A DNA stretch of 32,466 bases, from the NCBI RefSeq assembly GCF_019913785.1, contig NZ_JAIOHK010000057.1:1-32466 (forward strand), read 5' to 3'. Below are positions 16,757-23,618 of this stretch, in pieces. The stretch comes from Altibacter sp. Its GTDB lineage: Bacteria > Bacteroidota > Bacteroidia > Flavobacteriales > Flavobacteriaceae. Positions within the stretch are counted from its first letter, which is position 1, and each line of letters opens with the position of its first letter. The position numbers and the translations under genes are program-made. The notes below the pieces were generated by a model, which made no database searches, was not told where the DNA came from, and saw only the letters and a program-made list of their open reading frames with translations.

Positions 16757-17785
16757 ATGACAACGAAAACAAACATACTTTTAATCTATACCGGGGGGAC
16801 CATTGGAATGATTAAAGATTTTGAAACCGGCACCTTGCGCAATTTCAATTTTAAAGACTTGCTCAAACACATACCCGAGTTGAAGCTCTTGGAATGCAAT
16901 ATTGCTACTACAAGTTTTAAAGTGCCAATTGATAGCTCTAATATGAATCCGGGATACTGGGTAGACATAGCGACCATTATTGAAGAGCGTTATGATGAGT
17001 TCGATGGTTTTGTAGTCCTTCACGGAAGTGATACCATGTCTTATACTGCTTCGGCCCTGAGCTTCATGTTGGAGAATTTAAGCAAGCCCGTGATATTTAC
17101 GGGGTCACAATTACCCATAGGCGATCTTAGAACCGATGCGAAGGAAAATTTAATAACTTCCATACAAATAGCGGCTTTACGCGAAAAAGGCCTTCCAAAA
17201 GTGGCTGAGGTATGTTTATATTTTGAATACAAACTCTATCGCGCAAATCGCACTACCAAAATCAATGCAGAACATTTTGAAGCATTTGCTTCTTTGAATT
17301 ACCCACCATTGGTTGAGAGTGGTGTTCATTTGGTAGTGAACAATGAAGCGTTGTATGTTCCTAACCGTAGAAAAAAATTAAAAGTCCATAAAAAAATGGA
17401 GTCCAATATCTTATTGATTAAGATGTTTCCTGGAATCGACGAAGTAACCATAAACTATTTGTTTTCGTATCCCGAAATAAAGGGACTTGTCCTGGAAACT
17501 TATGGAAGCGGAAATGTTACAAACGACGTTTGGTTTGTAAAAGCACTCAAAGAATTAATAAGAAGGGGCATTCCTGTAGTTAATGTAACGCAGTGCTCGG
17601 GAGGGAGTGTCACTATGGGATTGTATGAAACAAGTGTTGAATTAAAAAAGATGGGGGTCATATCGGGGAAGGACTGTACTACTGAGGCAGCCTTGGCTAA
17701 ATTAATGTACCTTTTAGGACAGAAAGTTTCCCAACAAAGCTTCAAAACAATTTTTGAGACTTCGTTACGTGGAGAAATGGTATAA
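16757..17785 (+). CDS. ansA: Type I (cytoplasmic) L-asparaginase
   Basis: This 342-residue enzyme hydrolyses asparagine to aspartate and ammonia. It has both catalytic signatures: IYTGGTIGM near the N-terminus (Thr12 candidate nucleophile) and LHGSDTMSYTASALSFM with S91-D92-T93, followed by GDLRTDAKENL. It lacks a signal peptide, which together with length points to the cytoplasmic type I enzyme rather than periplasmic type II. I chose the ATG at 16757; an in-frame TTG at 16736 would overlap tatD. The gene follows tatD by 10 bases. No convincing terminator is seen before the tRNA gene. Confidence 0.94.
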   Translation: MTTKTNILLIYTGGTIGMIKDFETGTLRNFNFKDLLKHIPELKLLECNIATTSFKVPIDSSNMNPGYWVDIATIIEERYDEFDGFVVLHGSDTMSYTASALSFMLENLSKPVIFTGSQLPIGDLRTDAKENLITSIQIAALREKGLPKVAEVCLYFEYKLYRANRTTKINAEHFEAFASLNYPPLVESGVHLVVNNEALYVPNRRKKLKVHKKMESNILLIKMFPGIDEVTINYLFSYPEIKGLVLETYGSGNVTNDVWFVKALKELIRRGIPVVNVTQCSGGSVTMGLYETSVELKKMGVISGKDCTTEAALAKLMYLLGQKVSQQSFKTIFETSLRGEMV

Positions 17786-17865
17786 ATAACCATTGAAATA
17801 TTTTATCACCTAATTTTTTTTTTGTTATTTGCCCCTCCTTTGGCGCATACGTCAAATCTTAATTT

Positions 17866-17953
17866 AGAGAGGTGGCCGAGTGGTCGAAGGCGCACGCCTG
17901 GAAAGTGTGTATACGCCAAAAGCGTATCGAGGGTTCGAATCCCTTCCTCTCTG
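17866..17953 (+). tRNA. tRNA-Ser (anticodon GGA)
   Basis: A class II tRNA of 88 bases. The acceptor stem pairs AGAGAGG (17866-17872) with CCTCTCT (17946-17952), followed by discriminator G at 17953. The anticodon stem CACGC/GTGTG holds loop CTGGAAA, giving anticodon GGA. The long variable arm ATACGC-CAAA-AGCGTAT is typical of serine tRNAs. The T arm is GAGGG-TTCGAAT-CCCTT. CCA is not encoded. An 18/20 copy of its 3' end lies 283 bases downstream. Confidence 0.95.
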
Positions 17954-17957
17954 CGAA
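17938..17957 (+). repeat. tRNA-Ser 3'-end direct repeat, copy 1
   Basis: The T-arm and acceptor end of tRNA-Ser plus four bases. It matches 18221-18240 at 18 of 20 positions, with the last 11 bases (CTCTCTGCGAA) identical. See the second copy and the finding. Confidence 0.7.
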
Positions 17958-18229
17958 TGAAGGTGCGAGTGAAAAAACTTGTCGGAGCTCACTTCAGTAA
18001 AAATTTAAGTGAGTCATATTAGATGTGTAACATCTCAGTTCATTGCCAGTATAGCTTTAAGGGATCAATGTTTTCAAGCGAAGTGAGAAAGCGAAAATCC
18101 CGGAATTGCGAAATTTAGCGAAGCTTTTTTCAGCCAGATTTCGGAGGAGCAAATGCGAACAGCGGAAGTTGTTTTCATGGAATGTATTACCTGCATAGTT
18201 CGTTGGGATCTATATTTATTAATCCCTAG
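17954..18229. other. Gene-free spacer between tRNA-Ser and exbB
   Basis: I see no credible gene on either strand in this stretch: reading frames are short and interrupted, and the one open frame through the tRNA is a by-product of the tRNA sequence. The part from about 18075 to 18170 is richer in GCGAA-like words (GCGAAGTGAG, GCGAAAATCC, GCGAAATTTAGCGAAG) than its surroundings, which looks like decayed or repetitive DNA. It is bounded by the two copies of the tRNA 3' end, so it may be the remnant of an insertion into the tRNA or of a lost second tRNA. Confidence 0.5.
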
Positions 18230-18240
18230 CTCTCTGCGAA
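18221..18240 (+). repeat. tRNA-Ser 3'-end direct repeat, copy 2
   Basis: AATCCCTAGCTCTCTGCGAA repeats the tRNA-Ser 3' end (17938-17957) with two adjacent mismatches. There is no intact tRNA body upstream of this copy. The geometry (tRNA end plus downstream repeat) resembles attachment sites left by site-specific integration at a tRNA, or a tRNA remnant. Confidence 0.65.
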
Positions 18241-18249
18241 ATAATAATC

Positions 18250-18281
18250 TTGGAGATTAACTAAATTATTTTATATCTTTA
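18250..18281 (+). promoter_or_regulatory. Candidate promoter of the exbB-exbD operon
   Basis: TTG (18250-18252), a 21-base spacer and TATCTTTA (18274-18281, one mismatch from TAnnTTTG) lie 36 bases before the exbB ATG. Spacing and sequence fit the Bacteroidota promoter pattern. Confidence 0.55.
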
Positions 18282-18317
18282 AACCTTTAACTAAAATCAA
18301 ACTTTAAGTCGATAGCA

Positions 18318-19115
18318 ATGAAAAAATTATTTTCTATTATGGCAATTGCCGCATTAGTATTTGCGGGATCCTTTAACACAACAGCTGCACAAACAATGCC
18401 TGCCAATGTTCAATCCTTGGTAACAGCGGCTACGGTAACAATCGTTCAAGATGAAGAGGCAGCTTCAGCCGAGGAGTCCCTAGGATTTCACCAAGAGATG
18501 AAAAAGCGTTTCATCGAAGGAGGTCCTGGATTTATGGGAATTGTACTATTGTGTTTAATTCTTGGTTTAGCAATTGCTATTGAAAGAATTATCTATTTAA
18601 ATCTTTCTACTACCAATACTCAAAAATTAGCTGAAAATGTAGAGGATGCATTAAAGAGCGGTGGTGTAGAAGCTGCGAAGGAAGTTTGTAGAAATACAAA
18701 AGGACCTGTTGCCTCTATCTATTACCAAGGTCTTGACCGTGCAGACGAAAGCATTGATGCGGCCGAGAAAGCAGTTATTGCTTACGGGGGTGTTCAAATG
18801 GGACAACTGGAGAAAAACGTTTCTTGGATATCGTTGTTTATCGCTTTGGCACCTATGCTTGGATTCATGGGAACAGTAATTGGTATGATTATCGCTTTCG
18901 ATAAAATTGAAGCAGCCGGAGATATGAACCCATCTTTGGTAGCCGGGGGTATTAAAGTAGCATTATTAACCACTGTATTCGGTCTTATTGTTGCTATTAT
19001 CCTTCAAATATTCTACAACTATATCATTGCTAAGATTGATAGCATCGTAAACAGTATGGAAGACGCTTCTATTACGCTAATCGATATGTTAGTGGATTAC
19101 AAAAACAAAAAATAA
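18318..19115 (+). CDS. exbB: ExbB/TolQ/MotA-family proton channel protein
   Basis: A 265-residue inner-membrane protein that, with ExbD, uses the proton gradient to energise TonB or a similar envelope machine. The conserved core is present: a membrane helix FMGIVLLCLILGLAIAIERIIYL (about 74-96), a cytoplasmic domain (EVCRNTKGPVASIYYQGLDRADE), then two long helices with WISLFIALAPMLGFMGTVIGMIIAF and TTVFGLIVAIILQIFYNYI. Unlike E. coli ExbB, it begins with an extra signal-like hydrophobic segment (MKKLFSIMAIAALVFAGSFNTTAAQ) and an acidic linker. It is the first gene of a unit with a small membrane protein and two ExbD genes (gaps 18, 1 and 12 bases). No tonB gene lies in the window. Confidence 0.92.
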   Translation: MKKLFSIMAIAALVFAGSFNTTAAQTMPANVQSLVTAATVTIVQDEEAASAEESLGFHQEMKKRFIEGGPGFMGIVLLCLILGLAIAIERIIYLNLSTTNTQKLAENVEDALKSGGVEAAKEVCRNTKGPVASIYYQGLDRADESIDAAEKAVIAYGGVQMGQLEKNVSWISLFIALAPMLGFMGTVIGMIIAFDKIEAAGDMNPSLVAGGIKVALLTTVFGLIVAIILQIFYNYIIAKIDSIVNSMEDASITLIDMLVDYKNKK

Positions 19116-19133
19116 TTTAAAATACACCACATA

Positions 19134-19559
19134 ATGGGTTTACATAAAATTTTAAAAATTGTAGCACTACTCCTTAGTGTGGCGGGAATTATTTTCCTTG
19201 CTATGATAGTTTCTAAAGGAGATGATGCTGTAAGAGCAACCGGAGCCGGAGTGGATGGATTCATCTATGTAGCATATATTATGTTCGCCATGGTTCTGTT
19301 ATTCGTTTTGGTGTTTGTGCTAAAGGGAATATTTGCAGGGAACATTAAGAAGACACTTATGACCGTTGGCGCATTCTTGCTAATTGTTATAATCGCTTAT
19401 GTTATGGCCGATGGCGTTGAAACAACTATGCGTGATGGAGAAATCCTTTCTGCCAGTGGTTCGAAATGGGTAAGTACTGGACTGATAACATTTTATATAT
19501 TGGCGTTCTTAGCAATAGGTGCCATGGTGTTCAGCGGAATTAAAAAAGTAGCAAAATAA
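19134..19559 (+). CDS. Four-helix membrane protein of the exbB-exbD operon
   Basis: I do not recognise a named family. The 141-residue protein has four predicted membrane helices (about 6-26, 42-64, 74-92 and 114-135), with a short polar loop GDDAVRATGAGVDG after the first and ADGVETTMRDGEILSASGSKW before the last. It ends in a basic tail (GIKKVAK). It lies 18 bases after exbB and one base before the first exbD, so it is made together with them and is probably a partner of the ExbB-ExbD complex. That placement is the only functional evidence. Confidence 0.75.
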   Translation: MGLHKILKIVALLLSVAGIIFLAMIVSKGDDAVRATGAGVDGFIYVAYIMFAMVLLFVLVFVLKGIFAGNIKKTLMTVGAFLLIVIIAYVMADGVETTMRDGEILSASGSKWVSTGLITFYILAFLAIGAMVFSGIKKVAK

Positions 19560-19560
19560 G

Positions 19561-20187
19561 ATGGCAAGAAGAGCAACACCCGAAGTTAATGCAGGGTCTA
19601 TGGCAGACATCGCATTCCTGCTTCTTATCTTTTTCCTGGTGACAACCACTATCGAGAAAGACAAGGGGATTGCGAGACAATTGCCTCCTATGGAAGAACA
19701 AGACCAAGAAGACGTTATCATTAAACAAAAAAACTTGTTTATTGTTAACGTGAATAAGAGCGACCAATTGCTGGTTGAAGAAGAACTCATGGAGGTAAAA
19801 AACCTACGCCAAGCAGCTATCGACTTTTTGGATAATGGTGGAGCACCTTCAAGCAGTCCATTATACTGTAACTATTGTAAAGGGAAAAGAGATCCAGGAT
19901 CTTCCGATAATCCGGATAAGGCTGTTATTTCAGTTCAAAATGACCGTTTAACATCCTATAAAATGTATATAACGGTGCAGAACGAATTAGTTGCAGCCTA
20001 TAACTATCTTCGTGATAGGGAGTCACAAAGGCTTTATGGTTGGAAATTTACGGAAGTAAAAAAGGCAATTGATGAAGGCAGTATCAAGCCTGCCGATGCA
20101 GATCCATATCAAGAAAAACTGGAGAATATTCAAAAGTTATTTCCTTTAAAGCTCTCAGAAGCACAACCAAAAAAGCAAGGACAGTAA
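19561..20187 (+). CDS. exbD: ExbD/TolR-family protein with a periplasmic CxxC
   Basis: A 208-residue ExbD-type subunit. A short cytoplasmic start (MARRATPEVNAGSM) leads into the single membrane helix with the conserved Asp16 (ADIAFLLLIFFLVTTTI), the residue that takes part in proton flow in ExbD/TolR. The periplasmic domain is longer than in E. coli ExbD (141 residues) and contains C103-N-Y-C106 within SPLYCNYCKGKRDPGSSDNP. The two Cys could form a disulfide or bind a metal. Its ATG is one base after the preceding stop codon and a second exbD follows after 12 bases, so this may form a mixed ExbD dimer with its neighbour; that is inference. Confidence 0.9.
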   Translation: MARRATPEVNAGSMADIAFLLLIFFLVTTTIEKDKGIARQLPPMEEQDQEDVIIKQKNLFIVNVNKSDQLLVEEELMEVKNLRQAAIDFLDNGGAPSSSPLYCNYCKGKRDPGSSDNPDKAVISVQNDRLTSYKMYITVQNELVAAYNYLRDRESQRLYGWKFTEVKKAIDEGSIKPADADPYQEKLENIQKLFPLKLSEAQPKKQGQ

Positions 20188-20199
20188 AAAGTAAAGACT

Positions 20200-20673
20200 A
20201 TGTCAAAATTCACAAAGAAAAAAAGTAGTGAAGTGCCAGCAGTTAATACCGCGTCCTTACCGGATATTGTATTTATGCTTTTATTCTTCTTTATGGTTGT
20301 AACTGTGCTGCGGGAAGATAATTTGTTGGTACAAAACATATTACCTAAGGCAGATCAGGTGGAGAAACTACAAAAGGATCGTGCTGTGTATATTTATGCA
20401 GGGAAACCTAGCCAAAGATATCAGGAAAAATATGGTAGTGAAGGGAAAATTCAAATTGGTGATAAGTATACCGATGTTACAAACATTAAGTTTGCTTTAA
20501 CCGAATTGAGAGCAAAATTACGCCCCGAACTTCAAGATAAGGTAATGGTTGCCTTAAAGGTAGATGAAAAGACCAATACAGGTCTTGTTTCCGACATCAA
20601 GCAGGAGCTACGAGAGTTAAATATGTTGAAAATTATCTACATAACTACTCCTGGAAACGAAACGCAAAATTAA
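20200..20673 (+). CDS. exbD: Second ExbD/TolR-family protein
   Basis: A 157-residue ExbD-type subunit with the standard plan: basic N-terminus (MSKFTKKKSSEVPAVNTASL), one membrane helix with conserved Asp22 (PDIVFMLLFFFMVVTVL), and a periplasmic domain ending ELRELNMLKIIYITTPGN. It has no Cys pair, unlike the ExbD gene 12 bases upstream, so the two copies are not simple recent duplicates. It is the last gene of the unit before a terminator. With ExbB it should convert proton flow into movement of a TonB-like partner. Confidence 0.9.
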   Translation: MSKFTKKKSSEVPAVNTASLPDIVFMLLFFFMVVTVLREDNLLVQNILPKADQVEKLQKDRAVYIYAGKPSQRYQEKYGSEGKIQIGDKYTDVTNIKFALTELRAKLRPELQDKVMVALKVDEKTNTGLVSDIKQELRELNMLKIIYITTPGNETQN

Positions 20674-20695
20674 TTAGATTAAGTGTTAATATTAG

Positions 20696-20728
20696 AAAAC
20701 GCCTTGATACAAATCAAGGCGTTTTTTT
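20696..20728 (+). terminator. Terminator of the exbB-exbD operon
   Basis: The stem AACGCCTTGAT/ATCAAGGCGTT with loop ACAA is followed by seven T (20722-20728). The T run also supplies the TTTG used as the -33 box of the next gene. Confidence 0.9.
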
Positions 20729-20758
20729 GTTTAAATTATATAAATACCGTTATCTTTA
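20726..20758 (+). promoter_or_regulatory. Promoter of the barrel protein gene, overlapping the terminator
   Basis: TTTG (20726-20729), a 21-base spacer and TATCTTTA (20751-20758) lie only four bases before the ATG at 20763. The -33 box is part of the T run of the exbD terminator. The resulting mRNA would be leaderless or nearly so. Confidence 0.6.
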
Positions 20759-20762
20759 ACTT

Positions 20763-21464
20763 ATGTCTCGTAGCATTCAGTTTTGTTTTTTCTTCGTTCT
20801 GTTGCTGCTCGCCACCAAGAGTTTGGCGCAAAACACCATGACCAAAAGAGTCGACTCCTTATACAGAGAAGATCAGTTTTTTGTAGGTGTCACCTACAAC
20901 CTTGTTACTAATGTTCCGGGAGATGTTAATATTCGAGGTCTTTCAGGCGGGTTTCAATTTGGGTATCTGCGAGATATGCCAATTAATAAGCGACGTAATA
21001 TTGCCATCGCGATTGGAGCAGGGTTGACTTTCGACAGATATGGACAAACACTCTTTATTGGGGAAAACAATTCGGAAGAAACCATATTTACCATCCTTAC
21101 CAATGATATCGATTACGATTCCAACCGTTTTAGTACGGCAACGATAGAGGCTCCTATCGAATTTAGATGGCGTACATCGACTCCTGAAACTTATAAGTTT
21201 TGGAGAATCCACGCAGGTTTTAGAGTAGGGTATGCGTACTGGTATCAATCCACTTTTAAGCAGCCAAATAACAATGTGACTCAAACCAATATATCCGAAT
21301 TTGACCGTGTGCGCTTGGGTGCGACCTTGGCCTTTGGCTACAATACCTTTAATTTTTATGCCTACTATAGCATCAATCCTTTCTTCACCAATGCCTTAAC
21401 AACCAGTGGTCAAACCGTCGATTTTAGAACCCTCAAAGTAGGTCTACTTTTCTATATGCTATAA
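20763..21464 (+). CDS. Outer-membrane beta-barrel protein (porin-like)
   Basis: A 233-residue protein with a signal peptide (about 1-22, cleavage after SLAQ) and a series of amphipathic strands: FFVGVTYNLVTNV, GGFQFGYLRDMP, IAIAIGAGLTFDRYG, EAPIEFRWRT, HAGFRVGYAYWYQST, RLGATLAFGYNTFNFYAYYSI, and a C-terminal LKVGLLFYML. This resembles the PorT-type outer-membrane barrel proteins of Bacteroidota, but I do not see enough to call it the type IX secretion PorT. It follows the ExbB/ExbD unit and may be co-functional, though it has its own promoter. Its 3' end overlaps the convergent membrane protein gene by six bases. Confidence 0.8.
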   Translation: MSRSIQFCFFFVLLLLATKSLAQNTMTKRVDSLYREDQFFVGVTYNLVTNVPGDVNIRGLSGGFQFGYLRDMPINKRRNIAIAIGAGLTFDRYGQTLFIGENNSEETIFTILTNDIDYDSNRFSTATIEAPIEFRWRTSTPETYKFWRIHAGFRVGYAYWYQSTFKQPNNNVTQTNISEFDRVRLGATLAFGYNTFNFYAYYSINPFFTNALTTSGQTVDFRTLKVGLLFYML

Positions 21465-22064
21465 CCAGAAGTTTAATAAAATGATCTGGGGGAGAATTCC
21501 CACAAAAAAGCCTAGGACTAATTCGATCCCCGAATGTGATTCGGTATGTAAACGAGAGGAAGCAACCCATCCGTTACTAAAGAAGAAAAAGGCAATCCAA
21601 AAAAGCATATTTACCTTAAAATGGACACTTAGCGCAATGAGGAACATGGTTACGCCCGCAATTGCCATTTGATGCAAACTTATTTTAAACTGAAAAAAAA
21701 CGAGTAATAGTGCGGTTATTGCCGAAAATAACACACCGACAAAAAAGTAATACAATTCCGGACTATCGTAAGGGTCAAACACCATTTTAATGATCAATAG
21801 TAATAGCAGGCATTGAATCATTAAGGGAAATTTTCGCTCCTGCACCGTTTCTAAATCGATGGAGGAAACAACCCGCAAGTTCTTCAGAAGAAAAAAAGTA
21901 ATTAACGGAATGAGAAGCGTTATAATGATTACCGCAGCTAGTTTCGCCCGTACCAATTCCGGCTCGACATAACGAGGCGTAATGATAAAATATAGAAAGG
22001 TTCCCAGAAGCGGCATCAACAGGGGATGCAATAGGTAAGCTGCAATTCGGAGAAAGTAATTCAT
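21459..22064 (-). CDS. PAP2-like integral membrane protein
   Basis: A 201-residue protein with about six membrane helices. The C-terminal part SSRLHTESHSGIELVLGFFVGILPQ echoes the last motif of PAP2 phosphatases (SR..., H, then a Gly-rich helix), but the usual first motif KX6RP and the PSGH segment are not visible, so phosphatase activity is doubtful. Such degenerate PAP2-like proteins are common and uncharacterised in Flavobacteriia. The ATG overlaps the TGA stop of rpoN by one base, suggesting coupling to rpoN. The 3' end overlaps the convergent barrel gene. Confidence 0.65.
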   Translation of the reverse strand: MNYFLRIAAYLLHPLLMPLLGTFLYFIITPRYVEPELVRAKLAAVIIITLLIPLITFFLLKNLRVVSSIDLETVQERKFPLMIQCLLLLLIIKMVFDPYDSPELYYFFVGVLFSAITALLLVFFQFKISLHQMAIAGVTMFLIALSVHFKVNMLFWIAFFFFSNGWVASSRLHTESHSGIELVLGFFVGILPQIILLNFWL

Positions 22065-23530
22065 CAGATTTCTTTTCGAAGTCGGGCTACCGGAAGATCC
22101 AGCTGTTCTCGGTACTTAGCTATTGTACGACGTGCAATGGGATATCCCTTTTCTTTTAGGATCTTGGCCAGCTTATCGTCTGTCAGTGGTTTTCTCTTGT
22201 TCTCTTCTCCTATGGTAATTTCGAGAATTTTCTTTATTTCTCGAGTAGATACATCCTCCCCTTGATCATTCTTCATGGATTCACTAAAAAATTCCTTAAT
22301 CAATTTTGTTCCATAGGGAGTGTCAACATACTTACTATTAGCCACACGAGACACCGTAGATACATCCATCCCAATCTTGTCGGCAATATCTTTGAGGATC
22401 ATTGGTTTTAACTTGCGTTCGTCACCGGTAAGAAAGTATTCTTCTTGATGGTGCATGATTGAATTCATGGTGACGAATAAAGTCTGTTGCCGTTGTTTGA
22501 TGGCATCTATAAACCATTTGGCCGCATCCAATTTTTGTTTGATGAAAAGCACAGCATCTTTTTGCGACTTCGATTTGTCCTTTGATTCTTTATACCCCTT
22601 AAGCATATTGGTATATTCTCTTGACACGTGTAATTCGGGAGCGTTTCTGCCATTCAACGTGAGGTCTAATGCTCCATCCACAATCCTTATGGCAAAGTCG
22701 GGAACCACATGTTCCACCATACGTGTATTCCCCGAATACGTTCCTCCCGGCTTGGGGTTTAGTCCTTCAATTTCATGTATCGCGTCCCGCAATTGATCTT
22801 CGGTAATGTCAAATTTCTGAATTAATTTCTGATAGTGCTTCTTTGAAAAATGATCGAACACATCTTCGATGATCTTAGTCGCAAGTAGTACCGAAGGCGT
22901 TTCTTCCTTTCTTTTTAACTGAATGAGCAAACACTCCTGAAGGTTTCGTGCACCTACTCCGGCGGGATCCAGATCATGCACAATCTGAAGCATCTTTTCA
23001 ATTTTTTCTTCTGAAGTATATACATTTTGTGTAAACGCCAAATCATCCACGATATCTCGCAGGTCGCGTCTTATATAACCACTTTCATCCACACTGCCTA
23101 CCAAAAAACGGGCAATTTCTTCCTCCTCCTCATCCAAGCGATAGGTGTTTAACTGCTGAAGCAAATACTGATTAAAGGAAGTCCCCGATGCATAGGGTGT
23201 TTCCCTGTCTTCGTCATCGGCGCTGTAATTATTTGACGAAAGCTTGTAGCTGGGCGTCTCATCATCACTAAGGTAATCGTCTACGTTGATGTCTGTTTCA
23301 ATAACTTCTGATCCCTCGTTGTAATCCTCCTCGTACGCATCGTCCATGCCCATATCATCATCATAACTATCCACCTCATCCTTTCCACTTTCCAGTGCCG
23401 GATTTTCCTCCATTTCCTGAGAAATACGTTGCTCAAATGCCTGTGTTGGTAATTGAATCAATTTCATCAATTGAATCTGTTGAGGCGAGAGCTTCTGAGA
23501 TAGTTTAAAATTTAATTGTTGCTTTAGCAT
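22064..23530 (-). CDS. rpoN: RNA polymerase sigma-54 factor
   Basis: This 488-residue sigma factor directs RNA polymerase to -24/-12 promoters that need AAA+ activators. Region I is at the N-terminus (LNFKLSQKLSPQQIQLMKLIQLPTQAFEQRISQEMEENPALE), followed by an acidic region II (about 50-105), the core-binding region (AGVGARNLQECLLIQL), the DNA-binding domain (ILKDIADKIGMDVSTVSRVANSKYVDTPYGTKLIKEFFSE) and the RpoN box ARRTIAKYRE (about 466-475). Length is normal. It lies 88 bases after asnS with a terminator-like hairpin between, and overlaps the PAP2-like gene by one base. No sigma-54 activator lies in the window. Confidence 0.97.
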   Translation of the reverse strand: MLKQQLNFKLSQKLSPQQIQLMKLIQLPTQAFEQRISQEMEENPALESGKDEVDSYDDDMGMDDAYEEDYNEGSEVIETDINVDDYLSDDETPSYKLSSNNYSADDEDRETPYASGTSFNQYLLQQLNTYRLDEEEEEIARFLVGSVDESGYIRRDLRDIVDDLAFTQNVYTSEEKIEKMLQIVHDLDPAGVGARNLQECLLIQLKRKEETPSVLLATKIIEDVFDHFSKKHYQKLIQKFDITEDQLRDAIHEIEGLNPKPGGTYSGNTRMVEHVVPDFAIRIVDGALDLTLNGRNAPELHVSREYTNMLKGYKESKDKSKSQKDAVLFIKQKLDAAKWFIDAIKQRQQTLFVTMNSIMHHQEEYFLTGDERKLKPMILKDIADKIGMDVSTVSRVANSKYVDTPYGTKLIKEFFSESMKNDQGEDVSTREIKKILEITIGEENKRKPLTDDKLAKILKEKGYPIARRTIAKYREQLDLPVARLRKEI

Positions 23531-23560
23531 AGTACTTACATACGTATTTATAAAGTTAAA

Positions 23561-23597
23561 AAAAACCAGCTACTTACAAGACGAAGTTGCCGGTTTT
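23561..23597 (-). terminator. Terminator-like hairpin between asnS and rpoN
   Basis: An imperfect stem (AAACC-GC-ACT paired with AGT-GC-GGTTT, single mismatches between blocks) is followed on the minus strand by eight T. It lies just after the asnS stop and before rpoN, so it probably limits read-through. Confidence 0.6.
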
Positions 23598-23618
23598 AAT
23601 GTTTGGTTAACATCTTGG

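Noticed and set aside
17776-17823. Possible terminator after ansA (small hairpin AATGGT/ACCATT and later T run)
   Set aside because: The stem is only six A/T-rich pairs and the T run lies about 20 bases further on, so the two do not form a proper intrinsic terminator.
17822-18022. Open frame of 66 codons running through tRNA-Ser (…RWPSGRRRTPGKCVYAKSVSRVRIPSSL…)
   Set aside because: This peptide is simply the translated tRNA-Ser sequence, a frequent artefact; there is no domain or start signal.
17954-18317. Remnant of a GIY-YIG endonuclease gene after the tRNA
   Set aside because: Such genes often sit beside flavobacterial tRNAs, but no GIY or YIG motif or coherent reading frame was found here.
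20943-21284. 113-codon frame antisense to the barrel gene
   Set aside because: Covered by a credible outer-membrane protein gene on the plus strand; no motif.
20763-21464. Calling the barrel protein PorT/SprT of the type IX secretion system
   Set aside because: The barrel layout is similar but no specific PorT segment was recognised and the neighbours are ExbB/ExbD rather than secretion genes.
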